A stretch of DNA of 64,000 nt from assembly GCA_963920765.1 (NCBI GenBank), contig OY987248.1, forward strand, positions 9,768,539-9,832,538, written 5' to 3'. Positions 1 through 12,104 of this stretch are shown here, one piece after another. The stretch's first letter is position 1. Each line of letters opens with the position of its first letter. A program made the position numbers and the translations under genes. This DNA is from Ulota crispa (lineage: Eukaryota; Streptophyta; Bryopsida; Orthotrichales; Orthotrichaceae). The notes under the pieces were generated by a model. It searched no databases. It was not told the DNA's origin and worked only from the letters and a program-made list of their open reading frames with translations.

Positions 1-592
1 CCATAACTTTTGGAGCGTAGCTCCAAATGACAAATGGATGATGGTATTGGATTCCTTGGGCCCAAAACAGCTAGATTTGGTTGTTCACACTCCCAATTCC
101 AAGCTACAAAGCATTGGGAAACTTGAATGAAGGTTTAGAGGTGAATGGATGAAAAACTCAGAATTGGGAATTCATCCCAATTTGAGAAATTGACTTCCCG
201 AGGTCTTCCAACGTTGTCAAGGGAGATGGAAAACACTCCTGGCTTCCGTCAATTGGGCTCCAAATGGATATAATCTTGGAATTGGATGTCGCGCACGTTC
301 TTGAATTGGATGGATGTCGCCGTTTGAGATCTTGCCACTATCAAAACGACTTGAAACTTGGGGGACCTTCATAAATCCTTGAGAAACTCTTCCATGAATT
401 TTGGTGACATTTTACTGCCATTTGTCAACCTCCTTTGATTGGGGTGGACTGGTAGCCTAGCAGGGTTAACTATTTGGAATCACGCTCTCTGAAAAGCGGA
501 AGGTCTTGGGAACCTTGGGTATAGACGCACCAAAATGATAATGTGACTTGGACTAGGTGATGTGGCCCTTGGCCATGGCATAGCTAATCTAC
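1..592. other. Left-edge non-coding DNA
   Basis: No gene is visible. The stretch holds several short palindromes (around 11-27 and 160-183) but no long open frame or splice-consistent coding signal. Confidence 0.5.
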
Positions 593-633
593 TCCTAAAC
601 TAACCCTCTCTAATTAGGCTAGTGGGGACTTTT
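593..633 (+). repeat. 41-bp direct repeat, left copy
   Basis: A segment starting TCCTAAACTAACCCTC and ending GGGGACTTTT recurs almost perfectly at 3565-3605. The two copies lie on either side of the CACTA-type element. Because the element has its own 3-bp target duplication, the 41-bp repeat is best read as two units of a pre-existing tandem repeat, one of which was interrupted by the insertion. Confidence 0.8.
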
Positions 634-785
634 CACTAGTAGAAAACTCTATCCAAAACAATAGAAAATCAATAGTTTCTTGTTGTTTTGGGTACTTGCC
701 CACACTATTTGACTAAGTTAACAAAATTTTGTAAAAAACTACCTATGTTCTGTTGATTTGGACACCATTGTTTAAATCAACAAAA

Positions 786-1030
786 ATTTCAGAATCTTTG
801 AAAATCTATTTTGGAATCTTTGAGAATCTTTTGGAAATCGTTGAGCATCTTTGAGAATCTTTTCAGAATTTAAAAAATTTTAAAAATCTTTTAGAATCTG
901 TAAAGAATCTTTAAAAATCTTGGAGAATCTTTTTTATGTTTACGAGAATCTTTGAGAATCTTTGAGAATCTTTAAAGAATCTTTGAAAATCTTGGAGAAT
1001 CTTTTTAGGAATCTTTGATAATCTTTTTGA
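786..1030 (+). repeat. Degenerate GAATCTTTGA tandem repeat
   Basis: The words AGAATCTTTGA and AGAATCTTTTGA recur about every 11-20 bases through this stretch inside the CACTA element. Such sub-terminal arrays are typical transposase-binding regions in CACTA elements, but the unit is too degenerate to give an exact period. Confidence 0.6.
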
Positions 1031-2181
1031 AATCTTTAATTATGAAATTTTTTAAAATATTACATCCTCTTTATAAAAATAGAATCTCTTAGAGTTAATT
1101 AGAGTTGTTTTAGAATATTTTTGTAATTCAATAAAATACTTTAAAATATTTTTTCATAAAAGACTATTAGAATAGTTCAGGTTGTTTTTGAAATCTTTCT
1201 AGAATCTTTATGGACTATATGAAAATATTTTGAAGATTTGAAAAATAAAAGAAGTTTTCAAGAAAATTAGAATCTTTTAGAATTTTGAGTGTGGTTTTTA
1301 TCTTCATTTTTCACAATTTGGTATGATTTGACATTTGTAGCCTTTAAAGTCTACTAAATACATGACCAAAACAACAAAAAATCAACAATTTTTTGTTGAT
1401 CTAAACACTTTTGGACACAACTTCATTAATCCAACAAAATTTTATATAAAAAGTACAACTTTTGTTGTTTTAAGTACCAAATTTTCTTTATGAAAAATGT
1501 AAAAGATGCCCCTCAATTCTTTTAGAAAATCATGTATGTCCTTCAAAGATTTAAAGTATCAAAAATACCTTTGGCTTTTTGCAATATCAACAATGCCTCT
1601 AATATACTAGGAAATTATTAAAAATGCTCCTCAACTATTTTAAATTATCAAATATATCTTTGTGGAGTTTGAAAAAAAAATCTACCTTTGGTTTTGTGTA
1701 AAAATGCCAATTAATCTTTATTCTTAGATTTTGAAAATACCATAAATACTTGTATTTATTTTGTGCCTTTTTAGTGCAATTCTATTTTAAATATTATATT
1801 AAAAATAAAAATCACTACGCAGTTGATGCAATAGTTCTTGCAATGATAAATCTATATGCAGAAATCCTACAAAGGGCTTGAACAACTTGACTATAAGATT
1901 GAGTTTGCAATTAACTTGCCTCTATTTTTAGTAATTTTCATTATCATTCTAGTAGTTACAAAAATTTATTAAAAAAATATGAATTATGAGAACTTGTAAT
2001 AGCCTCAAAAATAACTAAGGGTATAGTTTAATTGATATTCTTACATAAAAGCAAACATAATTTTCATATATCAAATAACACAAGAGCATATTTGCTATTT
2101 CAAAATAAAAGAGCATTTTTGATATTATCTCAAAATAATAGGGTTAGAGTTGATACTTTGATAAAAAACAAGAGTATTTTT

Positions 2182-2438
2182 AACACCATATTCGTTAAAT
2201 TGGGAAAAACAATACATTTTGGGACTTTTGAAGGTTCTAGGTGGTCACCTAAAACCAAGCTAGTAGCATTTTTTTGGGTACATGTGCCTTCACCTAAAAG
2301 GAGGAATTTACAAGGGAAAAATTGTAGTGGCACAAACTAAATCTAATTCCTTCAAATCTGGTTTAAGGTAACATTTTGGGTTTAAAGCAAAGTACAAAAT
2401 GGTACCTCCATTTTTCCCAATTTAACAAATATGGTGTT
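2182..2438. mobile_element. MITE, GTTAAATTGGG family, copy A
   Basis: Terminal inverted repeats read AACACCATATTCGTTAAATT at the left and the complement of AACACCATATTTGTTAAATT at the right. The interior has a GGTGATCACC-type palindrome and a segment related to AAAGGAGGAATTTACAAGGG that recurs in the other copies (39090, 53099, 54899, 63244). No coding capacity is expected. It is nested in the CACTA element, so it inserted later or was carried with it. Confidence 0.8.
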
Positions 2439-3114
2439 TCTTGATATTGTAAATCATTAAGGGATAACTTTAATATTTTGAAACAACTAGAGAGCATTTT
2501 TAATATTTTCCCTACTTTTACAATTCAAATCAACAAAAAAAATAAAATCTTATGAAATAGTTTTGGAATCTTTAAAAAAGATTTTAAAATCTTCAAAATA
2601 TTATAGAATCATTTTCAATCTTTTGGATACTTTGAAATTTTGATTGTATGATTACTTTTTAATTCCATAACTATTCAAATTTTGATGTTTTTTTAAGCTA
2701 GCAAACTATGGAGGTTATTGTAATTTAATAAGAGTTTTGTTTTCAAAAATAAATAAAACTAAATCTATTCATAGAAATGAAGCCAATTCTCACTTGTAAC
2801 AATTATTTTGAGATTTATTTATTTCAATCAAAAGTTATAAACAAAAATCAAAAGGGTGGAATTAAATAATTTTTAAAAATTTCTAAACACCTTCTCTGAT
2901 TTTTACTCATAACTTTTGATTAAAGATCTGAAATCTAAATTTTTTTGTTGGAGGTTAAAGTAGACTACATTAACCAACTTTTTTTAATTCTAAGTTTTCT
3001 GAAAAAAGGCTCTCTATAAGGCCGAGATAGCCTCCAAAGTCTACTGACTTTGCAAAGTAATTAAAAATGTTTATGTTTAGTGTACAAATATACTTTTTAG
3101 CATAATGTGTGCAT

Positions 3115-3310
3115 GTGCAAGTGTAAGTGGTGTAATGGCAATAGGTGTAGATTGAGAGGTCTTCACTGTAAAGCCTGAGGTCTGGGGTTCAACCCTCAAC
3201 CTTGGTGCCTTTAGCCAACTTGGTGGTTGAGGTTGTGCCGGCCAAATCGTTGGTTGCAACTGCTACACCAGCCAGTGCTTGGCCAGGATTCAATTTTTAA
3301 TTTTGATTTT
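3115..3310 (+). mobile_element. Possible tRNA-derived SINE
   Basis: A B-box-like word GGTTCAACCC lies at 3186-3195, with an A-box-like word (GTGTAATGGC) about 55 bases upstream. This is the spacing of an internal RNA polymerase III promoter. A GC-richer body follows, then a T-rich tail beyond 3290. No target-site duplication was found, and the tRNA resemblance is only at the two boxes. Confidence 0.35.
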
Positions 3311-3564
3311 TCAGCATGCTGGTTTAAAAATATATATATTATGAAAAAAAAATTGATAAAAAAAATTAACAACAAAAATCAATTGAAAAATAAGCAAAAG
3401 TTAACAAAAAACAACAAAGAAACAACAAACTCTTGTTGAAAAGTACCCAAATCAACTTGACCAAATCAACAAATGAGATCACTAGTTTCAAGTTGAAATT
3501 CTGTTAATTTTCTATCAAATTTTCTACTAGTGTTTAGAGGGGATCTCAAGCCCTTAGTAACCAA

Positions 3565-3605
3565 TCCTAAACTAACCCTCTCTAATTAGGCTAGTGGGGA
3601 CTTTT
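3565..3605 (+). repeat. 41-bp direct repeat, right copy
   Basis: This matches 593-633. The bases between the CACTA element and this copy (3536-3564, containing GGGGATCTCAAG) resemble those just after it (3606-3622, GGGATCCCAAG). That supports an original tandem repeat with a unit of about 70 bases. Confidence 0.75.
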
Positions 3606-4744
3606 GGAAGGGATCCCAAGTTCCAAGTATGTGTGTCACTCAAACTAACTAAAAACCCCTTGATCTCACTACATCTCTCCTAATGACTTACCAAATGGAT
3701 TAGGGTAAATGGCGTACCGCTAACCATTTGGTTTAACTAATCTAAATCAACGTAAATGGCTATTCCACTTATATTAATGTAATTTCAAAGCTAAATAAAA
3801 CAAAAAATGAATTCAAGACTTCTGGTGCTAAATTTGGAACTCACAGTTAGGTCTTGTGCGTCCGGCGCAAACACAGACTGCAATTTCAAAGACCCTAGTA
3901 TGGGGCGGCATGCATGCACAAGACTGCGATCTACGTCGTAGACGCCAACCAAATGGAAGTACTGGTACGATTTGCAGGCAAGATACGACAGTTTGCTAGC
4001 ATTCTTACAGTGAATTTTCAACCAAAAGTTGAAGTAATATTGTATGTAGATGCTGCTTGATAGCATAGAACATAGAGTACCGTATTCATTCATTTAATTC
4101 AAGGACAAGCATCACTATCAGTCCTTATATAACATAGCTTGTTCTACTGAGAGCCAACGTTTACCGCTGATAGTACACTTGGTTTGTGTGGTTCCTTTTT
4201 TTGTGGTGGAGGGTGGGGGTTGTAGTGGGTGCAGTTTGAAGGGACGTTGCGGATAGACACCTCAAATATGGAGACTCCAGACTTCATTTAGCCGTCTCGC
4301 TTTGTTTTAATTGTCACCCGCTGCAGCTACTTAGTAAAGAGCGCACCAATGTTTTTGAATTCTTCAACATGTGACAACTCTAGTCTACTTGGTTAACTTC
4401 AACTATGCTTACAATTGCATCCGTATAAGTATTATCAGCCTTGCCTATAAGAGAAAGAAAAGATATTGCACATTATCAGAAGTTGATTGGAATCGGTATT
4501 AAGCAATGTACCTTTACTTTTTATGGAATCTGGAGTAGCTATGTTGTCTTTCTTGTAGATTCATGACCCTAGCAAGGTATATATATTTTTTTAAACTAAA
4601 CTAATGAAGGTGACTTCAAGCACTGCAAATTTGGGAAGTTCTTTGTATCTTGGCAAACACGTATAGCTTAACAATAATAAAACTAGACCTCCTAAAGTGA
4701 TCATAATTTTAAAAAAAACCTTCCGATTACCTGAGGGCTTGTCG
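3606..4744. other. No gene assigned
   Basis: A 100-codon minus-strand open frame (3791-4093) resembles nothing I recognise and has no splice support. The base composition is less AT-rich than the CACTA element. Part of it may be the 3' flank of the transposase relic that ends at 4745. Confidence 0.4.
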
Positions 4745-5822
4745 CTTACTTCATCCAACCATGCCTGACTGGTACAGCACCGCCCATTGTTTCTGCCAGA
4801 AATGAGACATAGTCACACGCGTCTTGGAAGGGCCAATTTGAATCCCTTAGCTGCTCCTATCGTAGTGCTCTCTTAACTACGGCGCCGGCGCCATTCCACT
4901 CTCCCTTGTCGTGACCAAACCCGTAGAAGTTCCAGATCATTTGACAGCCTCCCGTAAGAGATGGGTACCTGGTATTTGGGGCACGCGCGGAGGCATTAGC
5001 CAGTTACAAATAACAGCACTAGAAGGGCACATCTACAAAAGAATAATAGCATTATGTTGGGTCATTGAGGTGACATTACCTATCAACAAAATATAGGGAC
5101 CTAGCACCTTTGAATTGAGCCACGCAGCCATCGCTGAAAATGAGGTGCATGTCTGCACTACATTTGTGGTCAAGCAACCACGCCTAGTGCTTCAAGAGGC
5201 AGTGTTGAACATATAGGGTGTCGTGTACTTTGTCATCAGAAATCCAATAGTGCGTCTCTTGCATTAGCATTGGTTTTGCATTGTTGTTGTTCTCCAGGAC
5301 TTCCAATCAATAATCAACTTGAACCATTATTGTGACCTGCGTAGAGTGGTAATACATAGACTGTATCTTGTTCTGAATTTGGAATGAATAATTTTCAGCA
5401 AAACCAATGTGTGTTAGTATTGAACCTTGGGACAATGAGTTCTTAGCCAGCTTTGCTTGATCAAATTGCCAATGGGTGCAGAAGTTGTGGATCACAAAGG
5501 CCTTAAGATTTGGCTTGAGGAAGTCCATGAATCTTGAGAAACTAGTGTGCTGTGTCACCTCTGTGATCCTCTGTCGAGGCTTGTTCAAATCAATCGCTTT
5601 GTTGATTTGATACTCAAATTTTTTCTAGCTCATTTCATGGTGAGGTCCATCAACTCTTTCAAGGTGACATAGGCAAAATGTTTGCACCCTACATTGTTTG
5701 CAAGATCCGATTAAACACCTGCAAGGCCCACAATCAATAATAGGTACGTATGGGAGTTGGACAATACGATTCAATGGCGTCACCTCATTGATCCAAAGCA
5801 TTTGGATGGATGAGCACCTCAT
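4745..5822 (-). pseudogene. Decayed transposase-like gene (GFAENY / SDGC motifs)
   Basis: Read on the minus strand, one frame runs from 5822 to about 5060 with only a few stops. It gives in order a cysteine-rich segment (CGPCRCLIGSCKQC), then HIGFAENYSFQIQNKIQS, then YYHSTQVTIMV, then SDDKVHDTLYVQHCLL, then HLIFSDGCVAQFKGARSLYF. A likely intron with a GTAATG donor follows. The next segment (about 4967-4745) gives MIWNFYGFGHDKGEWNGAG and PFQDACDYVSFLAETMGG. I recall this motif order (DFAENY, DGCxxQFK, WNFFGxGHGKG) from repeated, transposon-like proteins of many eukaryotes. The two aspartates and a downstream acidic residue could be a DDE/D catalytic triad, which is inference. Here the first aspartate is glycine and there are in-frame stops, so the copy is dead. 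Confidence 0.65.
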
Positions 5823-6262
5823 GTTGTGGAATTTAGCCTCCTCTTCTTTTGCTCACAAGACGGACATCCACATCTCTGTCGCACCCCCAAATCGACTGGC
5901 CCCAACATGGCATCTTCCATTAGCACTAAACCCACAAATGCCGCAATGGCAGCTGCAGTGGAATGAAACATAAGCCCCATGTTGAGGGTCCCTAAAAGCA
6001 TTAAGGGCTTGTAGAAGAAAAAAGACTTGGATGTGATGGTGGTAGCAACAGATGTTGCGTTCTTCACCGTGGATCACAAAGAATAGTTGCAGTTTGATGA
6101 AGGACCAAATTTGTATTTGAAAATGAGGATGACCTTGGCGGAAACATTGGAATAATTGTACCTGCCACATCAACATGGTATTCAAGGAACGGGTATTAGC
6201 AGTTGGGCAAATTTGTGGATGCAAAACATTTAGTACTACTATCGGGAAGTAGCGACAGAATG

Positions 6263-6574
6263 GTATTACCTGGTTTACACATAACACAAGTCTATACTAT
6301 ATAAGAAAATATGTAAGACTCTATAATACTACGTGGTGGACGCATGAGACATTTAGTGACAAGATAGTTTTACCTAGTTTACACATAGCACAAGTACATG
6401 GTACATAAGAGAATAGGTAAGATTCTATAGTACTATGTGGTAAGCGTATGAAGCAGTTAGCAAGAATATAGTATTACTTGGTTTCTAAGTAACACAAGTG
6501 TACGCTATTTAATAGAACTAGTAGGACTCTATAGTATTATGTGGTGAACGCATGAGGCACTTACTATGCAATAG
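6263..6574 (+). repeat. 104-bp tandem repeat, three copies
   Basis: Three diverged units begin at 6263 (GTATTACCTGGTTTACACAT), 6367 (GTTTTACCTAGTTTACACAT) and 6471 (GTATTACTTGGTTTC), spaced exactly 104 bases. Each contains ACACAAGT, a TAAGAC/TAGGACTCTATAGTA-like word, and a TATGTGGT-ACGCATGA-like end. No coding meaning is apparent. Confidence 0.8.
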
Positions 6575-7536
6575 AGCAAATGCACGTGTATTTCTACAAA
6601 ATTGCAGTCCTTTGTAGTACTGATAACAACCCTGTCACGGCGTCCAAGAGTCATGGACACTATTGTAGTGACAATATTGTATATCATAGTGTAGTGCGTG
6701 AGCACACCAATGTCATAAGTACGACGTCTATGCGTTTAGAGTGAGGACTTCTTTCATTATAGAGTACTAGAGGACGCAGCAATAGACATGGAGCGGTGGT
6801 TGTTTGCGATCTTAGTACTACAAAGGAGAGAGTGGAACCACTAAAGGTGGGAGGAGGTATTATAGTATCAAAGGAGGAGAGATAATGTACTACATAGTGC
6901 TATTGTACACGTAGGACAGAATGTGATTGTGTTGGTCCGTACTGACGATACAAAACTCAGTCATGTGTCCAAGCCACTTTTGTGGATTGGGTTCTCACCA
7001 GAAATGGGGGTAGAACAAGTACTATGGAACAAGTGGTCAACATTATCCTTGGACGTGGTCTAGTACTGAATGGAAAGAGTAACAATATTATATGATCCGC
7101 TCCTAGCATACAGTGCATGGGTTGGACATGTCTAATAACTATAATACCTTCGACTGCTTAATTGAACATGCACATAGAGAGTGAAGGTCTTTGCAGACGC
7201 ACTAGGAATTTGTACTAAAGCAAAGTTCATTGTACTACTAGGCAAACAATGGTGGAATGAATGACAAAGAAAGCTGCGAGGTCCTATTTGCAACATCAGT
7301 AGCACCAACAAAGGAGGTGGGTGCAGAGTGTGATGACGTGAAGCGCAGAACGACCCCGACATAACGCATTGGCTCAACAAGTGCAGAAACATTGCCCGAC
7401 TTATAGATATCCTAAAACCTCCCTGGGAAACTTGACCTTCACGTTCATGCTAACAATAAACGAAGCACTAAAAATTTACTGAAGCAAGAATACAACATTC
7501 TACAGTTCATTCCAAAATGCTGGGAATTGGGATAGC
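6575..7536. other. No gene assigned
   Basis: Words such as TAGTACTA recur, but no frame is convincing on either strand. The stretch lies between two minus-strand relics (4745-5822 and 7537-8195) and may contain degraded upstream exons or introns of the same element. Confidence 0.35.
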
Positions 7537-8195
7537 CTAGCTCTCCATGAGCAAATGTGCAGCATGTTGTTTGTACAAGCTTTGCCCAAGTCGCTTCTTA
7601 CGAACCTGCTTCCAATTGGGACTAACCCTCGTCTCTTCGGTCCACCATGCGGTGACAGCAACCCATACCTCCTCAGCGACCCCTCCGTTGCGTTTCTTCC
7701 TACAAGGCAGTTTGAAACAAAATGCTTGTCCAGGTTTGGTCTCTTGAAGCCTTTGGGTTACTGATTCCACGTTGTGCTTGTGAGTGCCTATGAGCTTGTG
7801 AAATCTGCTAGAGTTGCAATCCCAGTTCAACATAATTGCTTCTAAAATGGAGCGCTTCCGAGCCAACATTCCACAAGAGCGGGAGATCTCATTGCGTGCA
7901 AATCCATGCCAATGTTTTGCAAAATATTGAGTTGAGCTTGTGCATCCTCTAGAGTTGGGTAATAATCAAGAATGAGCATTCTCACTGTCTGATTTTTGAA
8001 AACCGTATCCATGACCGCTGCTCGGAAGTCCTCGTCTAGTAATTGCTCCAAGTGATACACAAGGTCTCTTGACAATTCAGGTGCATATTGATGGAGTGTG
8101 GAGCGTGATGGGCCCAATTGAGCCTCCTCTATTGCAAGTTGACATCTCTGACTCAATTGTTCACGGTAGCAATGTTGCTTGTCCCTCCACTTCAT
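7537..8195 (-). pseudogene. Unrecognised coding relic, possibly N-terminal part of the transposase-like gene
   Basis: Two minus-strand open segments abut here. The upstream one (8195-7842) encodes a helical, acidic segment including QYAPELSRDLVYHLEQLLDE and MLILDYYPTLEDAQAQLNIL. The downstream one (7869-7537) encodes a basic segment including FHKLIGTHKHNVESVTQRL and TRVSPNWKQVRKKRLG. The composition looks like real protein rather than random translation, and the two overlap in different frames as after a frameshift. I do not recognise the family. Orientation and proximity suggest it belongs with the relic at 4745-5822. Confidence 0.35.
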
Positions 8196-9734
8196 TCTTT
8201 GGGTGTCATGACACAGGCGTTCAACATCTAATCATGTCCGCGGCCCGTGGCACCTCTCCCTCAATGCTGGCATGGCGTCATTGCTGCAATGACGGCTTGG
8301 AGCCCCCCCCCCACTGCACAACTATTCTAGAAGCGCAAAAAAAACAAGGAAAAATTGGTGACAACAAAAACAAAGAAAGAAACAGATGGAAAAGGGTCCG
8401 ACATGGTGACGCCGCTGGACTTTACTCGCTCTCAAAGGAACGGCGGCAAAAAGCCAACTACCAGTAACAGGAATTCAATGAACAAATGAAGTGTAGCTAG
8501 TGGACTTCAGAAGATGTCATCCACCAATGGTACTACATAGTACATGCACCGCTATAGGAGTACTATTCAAGCTTAGGGACAGGAAATTAGCCAAATTTGC
8601 AGGCTGCCATGCTTTTAATTTTAGTAATTATAGAAATAACCAAAAAATTGAAACAAAAAGTGGCCATTTGAGAACTCATTGAACACATTCACATGGTACA
8701 ATCACCTTGCTTAGGAATTTTTTTGTATTTTGCCAATGAAGGGAGATAGGATGCCCTTTTTGAGACAATGTAGACACCATGGAATTCATAGTTTTGCAAA
8801 ATCCTTCTACAAAAGCATGTAATCATGCTCCATAAAGAGCATTCCTGATTTATAGCCCTAACAAAGCTTTTTTGGACCCAAAATAGTACTAAAAACCACC
8901 AAAATGGCAAAGGTAGACATGCAATTGGGGTCAATCCAAACATTGGAAAATCATTTTTATAAATATCAAATAATTACTAAACAATAGTGACTACCATGTG
9001 CATGTTGCATTAAAAGGAGAAGCAAAAATAATTGATTTTGCAAAAGTTATAAGCAAAAAAGAAGCTGTAGAGGGCGAGAGGGACGGAATGTAGTATAGGT
9101 CATTCTTGCAACTATCCATGATTACATTTTTGGAAAATCTAAACACCTGCATCGTACTTGAAAAGGACTGCCTTCTACTTTCAACCACAGTGAAAATTAC
9201 AAAAAGCAGTGCCATCTGGTCACTGGATCTTGCATATGTCTTCTTACATCTACTAGAAGTTCTCAATGTGGATGCGTCAAGTAGAAGAAGAAAAAGTTTC
9301 ATCATCTTGTCAAATTCAATGCAGCATTTGCCTTGTACAGTTGATTGTAATCTCTTGGTTGGTGCAAGAAATGTAGAGAATGTCAATTTGGAACTAAACA
9401 TAACATTATACTAAAACCAATATATTCTAATGCAAGACAAGGGCAACAGAAGTAAAAGAAATAGTAAACAAAGTCAAATGACAATTAGTGCAATTGCCTG
9501 GTAAGTTAAGTTGATGCCAAATGGAACATGTCCAATTCAACTAACTATAAGCATGACATTTTTTAATGGATATGAAATAAACGGTCATCAGAAATCTAAT
9601 GCAACGCAGTTCCTAATTTCTCCAAGGTTAAAGCAAATGAAGTAAAAATCTAGGAATTCCGTGTCCGGCCAAACATGAGGAGCCGCGCGTCACCCAAATA
9701 TAGAGGACTATAAAGCATTTGATTTTAAAGGTGC
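8196..9734. other. No gene assigned
   Basis: Open frames on both strands between 8689 and 9414 overlap one another and show no recognisable motif. A short segment around 8305-8315 is a run of C. Nothing is supported as a gene. Confidence 0.4.
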
Positions 9735-10747
9735 TGAATCCGCCACGACGAGGACCAAGGGCACCCCCTTCATCTCTTCTCCTTTTATCAGGAGGGAACC
9801 TAGTGTTAGCCCAAAGAACTTCTGGAGACTGTTGAAGGAGGTACGCTTTGTTAGGGCGCGCCTTCCTTTGTCATAGCAATGGTGCAATGCAATTGCTCTT
9901 GGTTTCTTTCCTCAGGAGTTTAGACTTTTTGTTAGAAATTTCACTTTGGTAATCAAAACACGGTTTCTGAGGACGTTGGTACTCTACTCTGTTGCAACGC
10001 CGCAAGCACAACGCAGCCGACCCTCACCAAATTGCTCGTAGCATTTGGGAATTGTTGCTCAGCCGCTACCATGTCGAAACTCTAGATCAAGTAGATCAAA
10101 CATAGGACTTGCTGATTAGGGTTTGGAGTTCCCGTTTAGTAGTTGTAGGCTCAAAGTGCGGGTATTGTTCAACCTCAGCTTTACTTTGTGCTAGACTCAC
10201 TGCCAAAGGCTTCATAGCAATGTACTAGTGGCGACAGCCTCTAAGAATGTGGAAGTCTTATGACCAGGGTGGACGTTTAAAGTAACCTCAACTGTTAAAA
10301 TTAATGATGCCTCGGGATCTATTTGCAGGGCGCAAAGCTACCAACTGAGATGACAACGACGCATAGGCAACGAAGATTTGGGTTGCAAGAGTCCCAGTCA
10401 GAAGGAGATCAACAATTGCAACCTCCAACAAACTCAAACTGTGCTGCTGTAAGATTATCTGTCCATACTTACCTAATAAGATTAAATCCAACTTCTTCAT
10501 GAGACAAGGTTAAACACAAACAATGTTTGTGATACTATCAAGATCCAAGAGAAGTAGGGATCCTACTCTTTGTGGATGATGTGTTTGATTTGCAGCTATC
10601 TACAAACTTGTTTGACCATAAAATGTGAATACTGAATAATCAACACACAGACCTAACTTTTCCGTAAGTGATGAAAAAGTGACTTCCTGACGTCCGTGTC
10701 TTTGACCACAAAGACAACCCCTAGTTGTAGCAGCCACCATCACCAGC
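9735..10747 (+). other. Possible upstream exons of the ParB-methyltransferase relic
   Basis: A plausible exon at about 9735-9840 encodes a basic segment with PFISSPFIRREPSVSPKNFW and ends in a GTACGC donor. At 10108-10452 a frame broken by several stops contains WSSRLVVVGSKCGYCSTSA. Both lie on the same strand as, and just upstream of, the better supported pseudogene. The link is inference; neither segment is recognised. Confidence 0.25.
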
Positions 10748-11301
10748 AGTGCTGGTCTAGAAGAGACAGAAGACCTGGAGATGCCGACCGCAAATACCTC
10801 GCTTCCGAAGAGTAGCACCATGGGGTCACCTGCGTATGGTGATGAAGAGGACGTTCTCGACAAAGCTGAAACGGTAAGGAATTCTATCCTGACTTTTAAA
10901 ATTTGAATTGCATAATACTTGATAGCTAGTAAAAATTCCTGCAATTAAAGATTTCTAATACCATTGGCATGGTTTCTACTCAATACAACTCCTTTATGTG
11001 TAAATTGAATGCAGCTGGCAACGCCTCGGGACATCAGCCAACATGGAAGCAAGAGCATCCGCACCCTGGCGACAGATTGTAGTAACAACCAAAAATTGGA
11101 GTGGATGGCGATGAAGAGATGATGGAAGAACATGAACCTGACAAAGACAAGGTGAATTTGCTTGAGAGCGATCTCCACCGTCTCCAGAAGAGGGACGCAA
11201 TCGCCTGCATTGCCGAATTGCGGAAGAAACCTGAGACGCTGTTCCGACTTTGAATTCCATTGATCAGGCTAAACCCCATGCTGATGGTGAGGCTGACACT
11301 T

Positions 11302-11825
11302 GCTTGCAATCTCACCAAACTCAAATATGAGTTTGTACACGGATACAGGGATGGGTCACTAGTATTCTATGTCTCCACCACGAACGAGGCCAGCAAGGGT
11401 ACCAACTTCTCTGATGCGGAGATTGCAGCCTAGGGGGCGTTGTGGCAGGCTAAAAATGCAGTATTTGTTTGATCTCTTGGTGCACACCAAGAGCTACAAT
11501 CTTTAGGAAATGCATAACTCTATGTGTGTGATGGTAACTACAAGCGGCTTGCTTGGATGAACTACATCAAAAAGCAACATCTAAAAGATCCTAAATGGCA
11601 TATCTCTGTCAACTGCATTGTTTTGGAGACAAATAGGCGCAATAAACTAGTGATGCAAGTCATGCACGACATAAATAAGTAAGCCTTGAATCTCCAACAC
11701 ATATAGTTCTTGTATGTCTATCCGCTTTTTCATGTAGTGTTGGCTAATATCAAAAACAAGGATCACCATACTAACTTGTGGTGTTCTTGCTCAGACACAT
11801 AGAAGACTTGCACGTAAAAACAAAT
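11302..11825 (+). other. ParB-like segment of the pseudogene
   Basis: The frame reads LTKLKYEFVHGYRDGSL, then ALWQAKNAVF, then LYVCDGNYKRLAWMNYIKK, then WHISVNCIVLETN, and is joined by a GTAAGC intron to KTNLVHTLYHVQKYG. The core DGNxxRLAW resembles the D-G-x-H-R-x-x-A signature of the ParB/Srx fold (typically VVDGHHRLAA); here the His-Arg pair reads Tyr-Lys-Arg. Stops fall at 11431 (TAG), 11470 (TGA) and 11514 (TAA). Confidence 0.55.
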
Positions 11826-12104
11826 CTTGTGCACACCCTATATCACGTCCAAAAGTACGGCCTTCTCCCATTGGAGAAATTCAAGGTTCTCTTGCATCCC
11901 AGCGAGCTGAAGAGGTGTTCCAAGACGTCCACTCGCAAGACATGGTACACCACACCAGCAGAGATCTTGTCCAGCTTCATTTTCTAGATAAGACTCCATC
12001 CTTTACCGTATTCAATCATTACATGCTTACATTAGCTAATCCACGTAGTTGTGCATCTAAGCCAAAGTGGCCCTTAAAGCCATGTTTATGGAATTGGAAT
12101 GAAT

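Larger units (their letters stand above)
634..3532. mobile_element. Non-autonomous CACTA (En/Spm-type) element
   Basis: The element begins CACTAGTAGAAAA and ends TTTTCTACTAGTG, a perfect 13-bp terminal inverted repeat with the CACTA signature. It is flanked by a 3-bp duplication TTT (631-633 and 3533-3535), the length expected for this superfamily. Sub-terminal DNA on both sides is rich in related words around ACAACAAAA and TTTTGTTG. At 2899 bp it has no open frame resembling a transposase, so it is probably mobilised in trans. It contains a degenerate GAATCTTT repeat, a 257-bp MITE and a SINE-like segment. Confidence 0.85.

Noticed and set aside
4830-4895. tRNA-like A-box and B-box words on the minus strand (TAGTTAAGAGAGC and GGATTCAAATTGG)
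   Set aside because: The same bases are explained as codons of the transposase-like relic (GAGAVVKRALR, then EQLRDSNWPFQDA); no cloverleaf was found.
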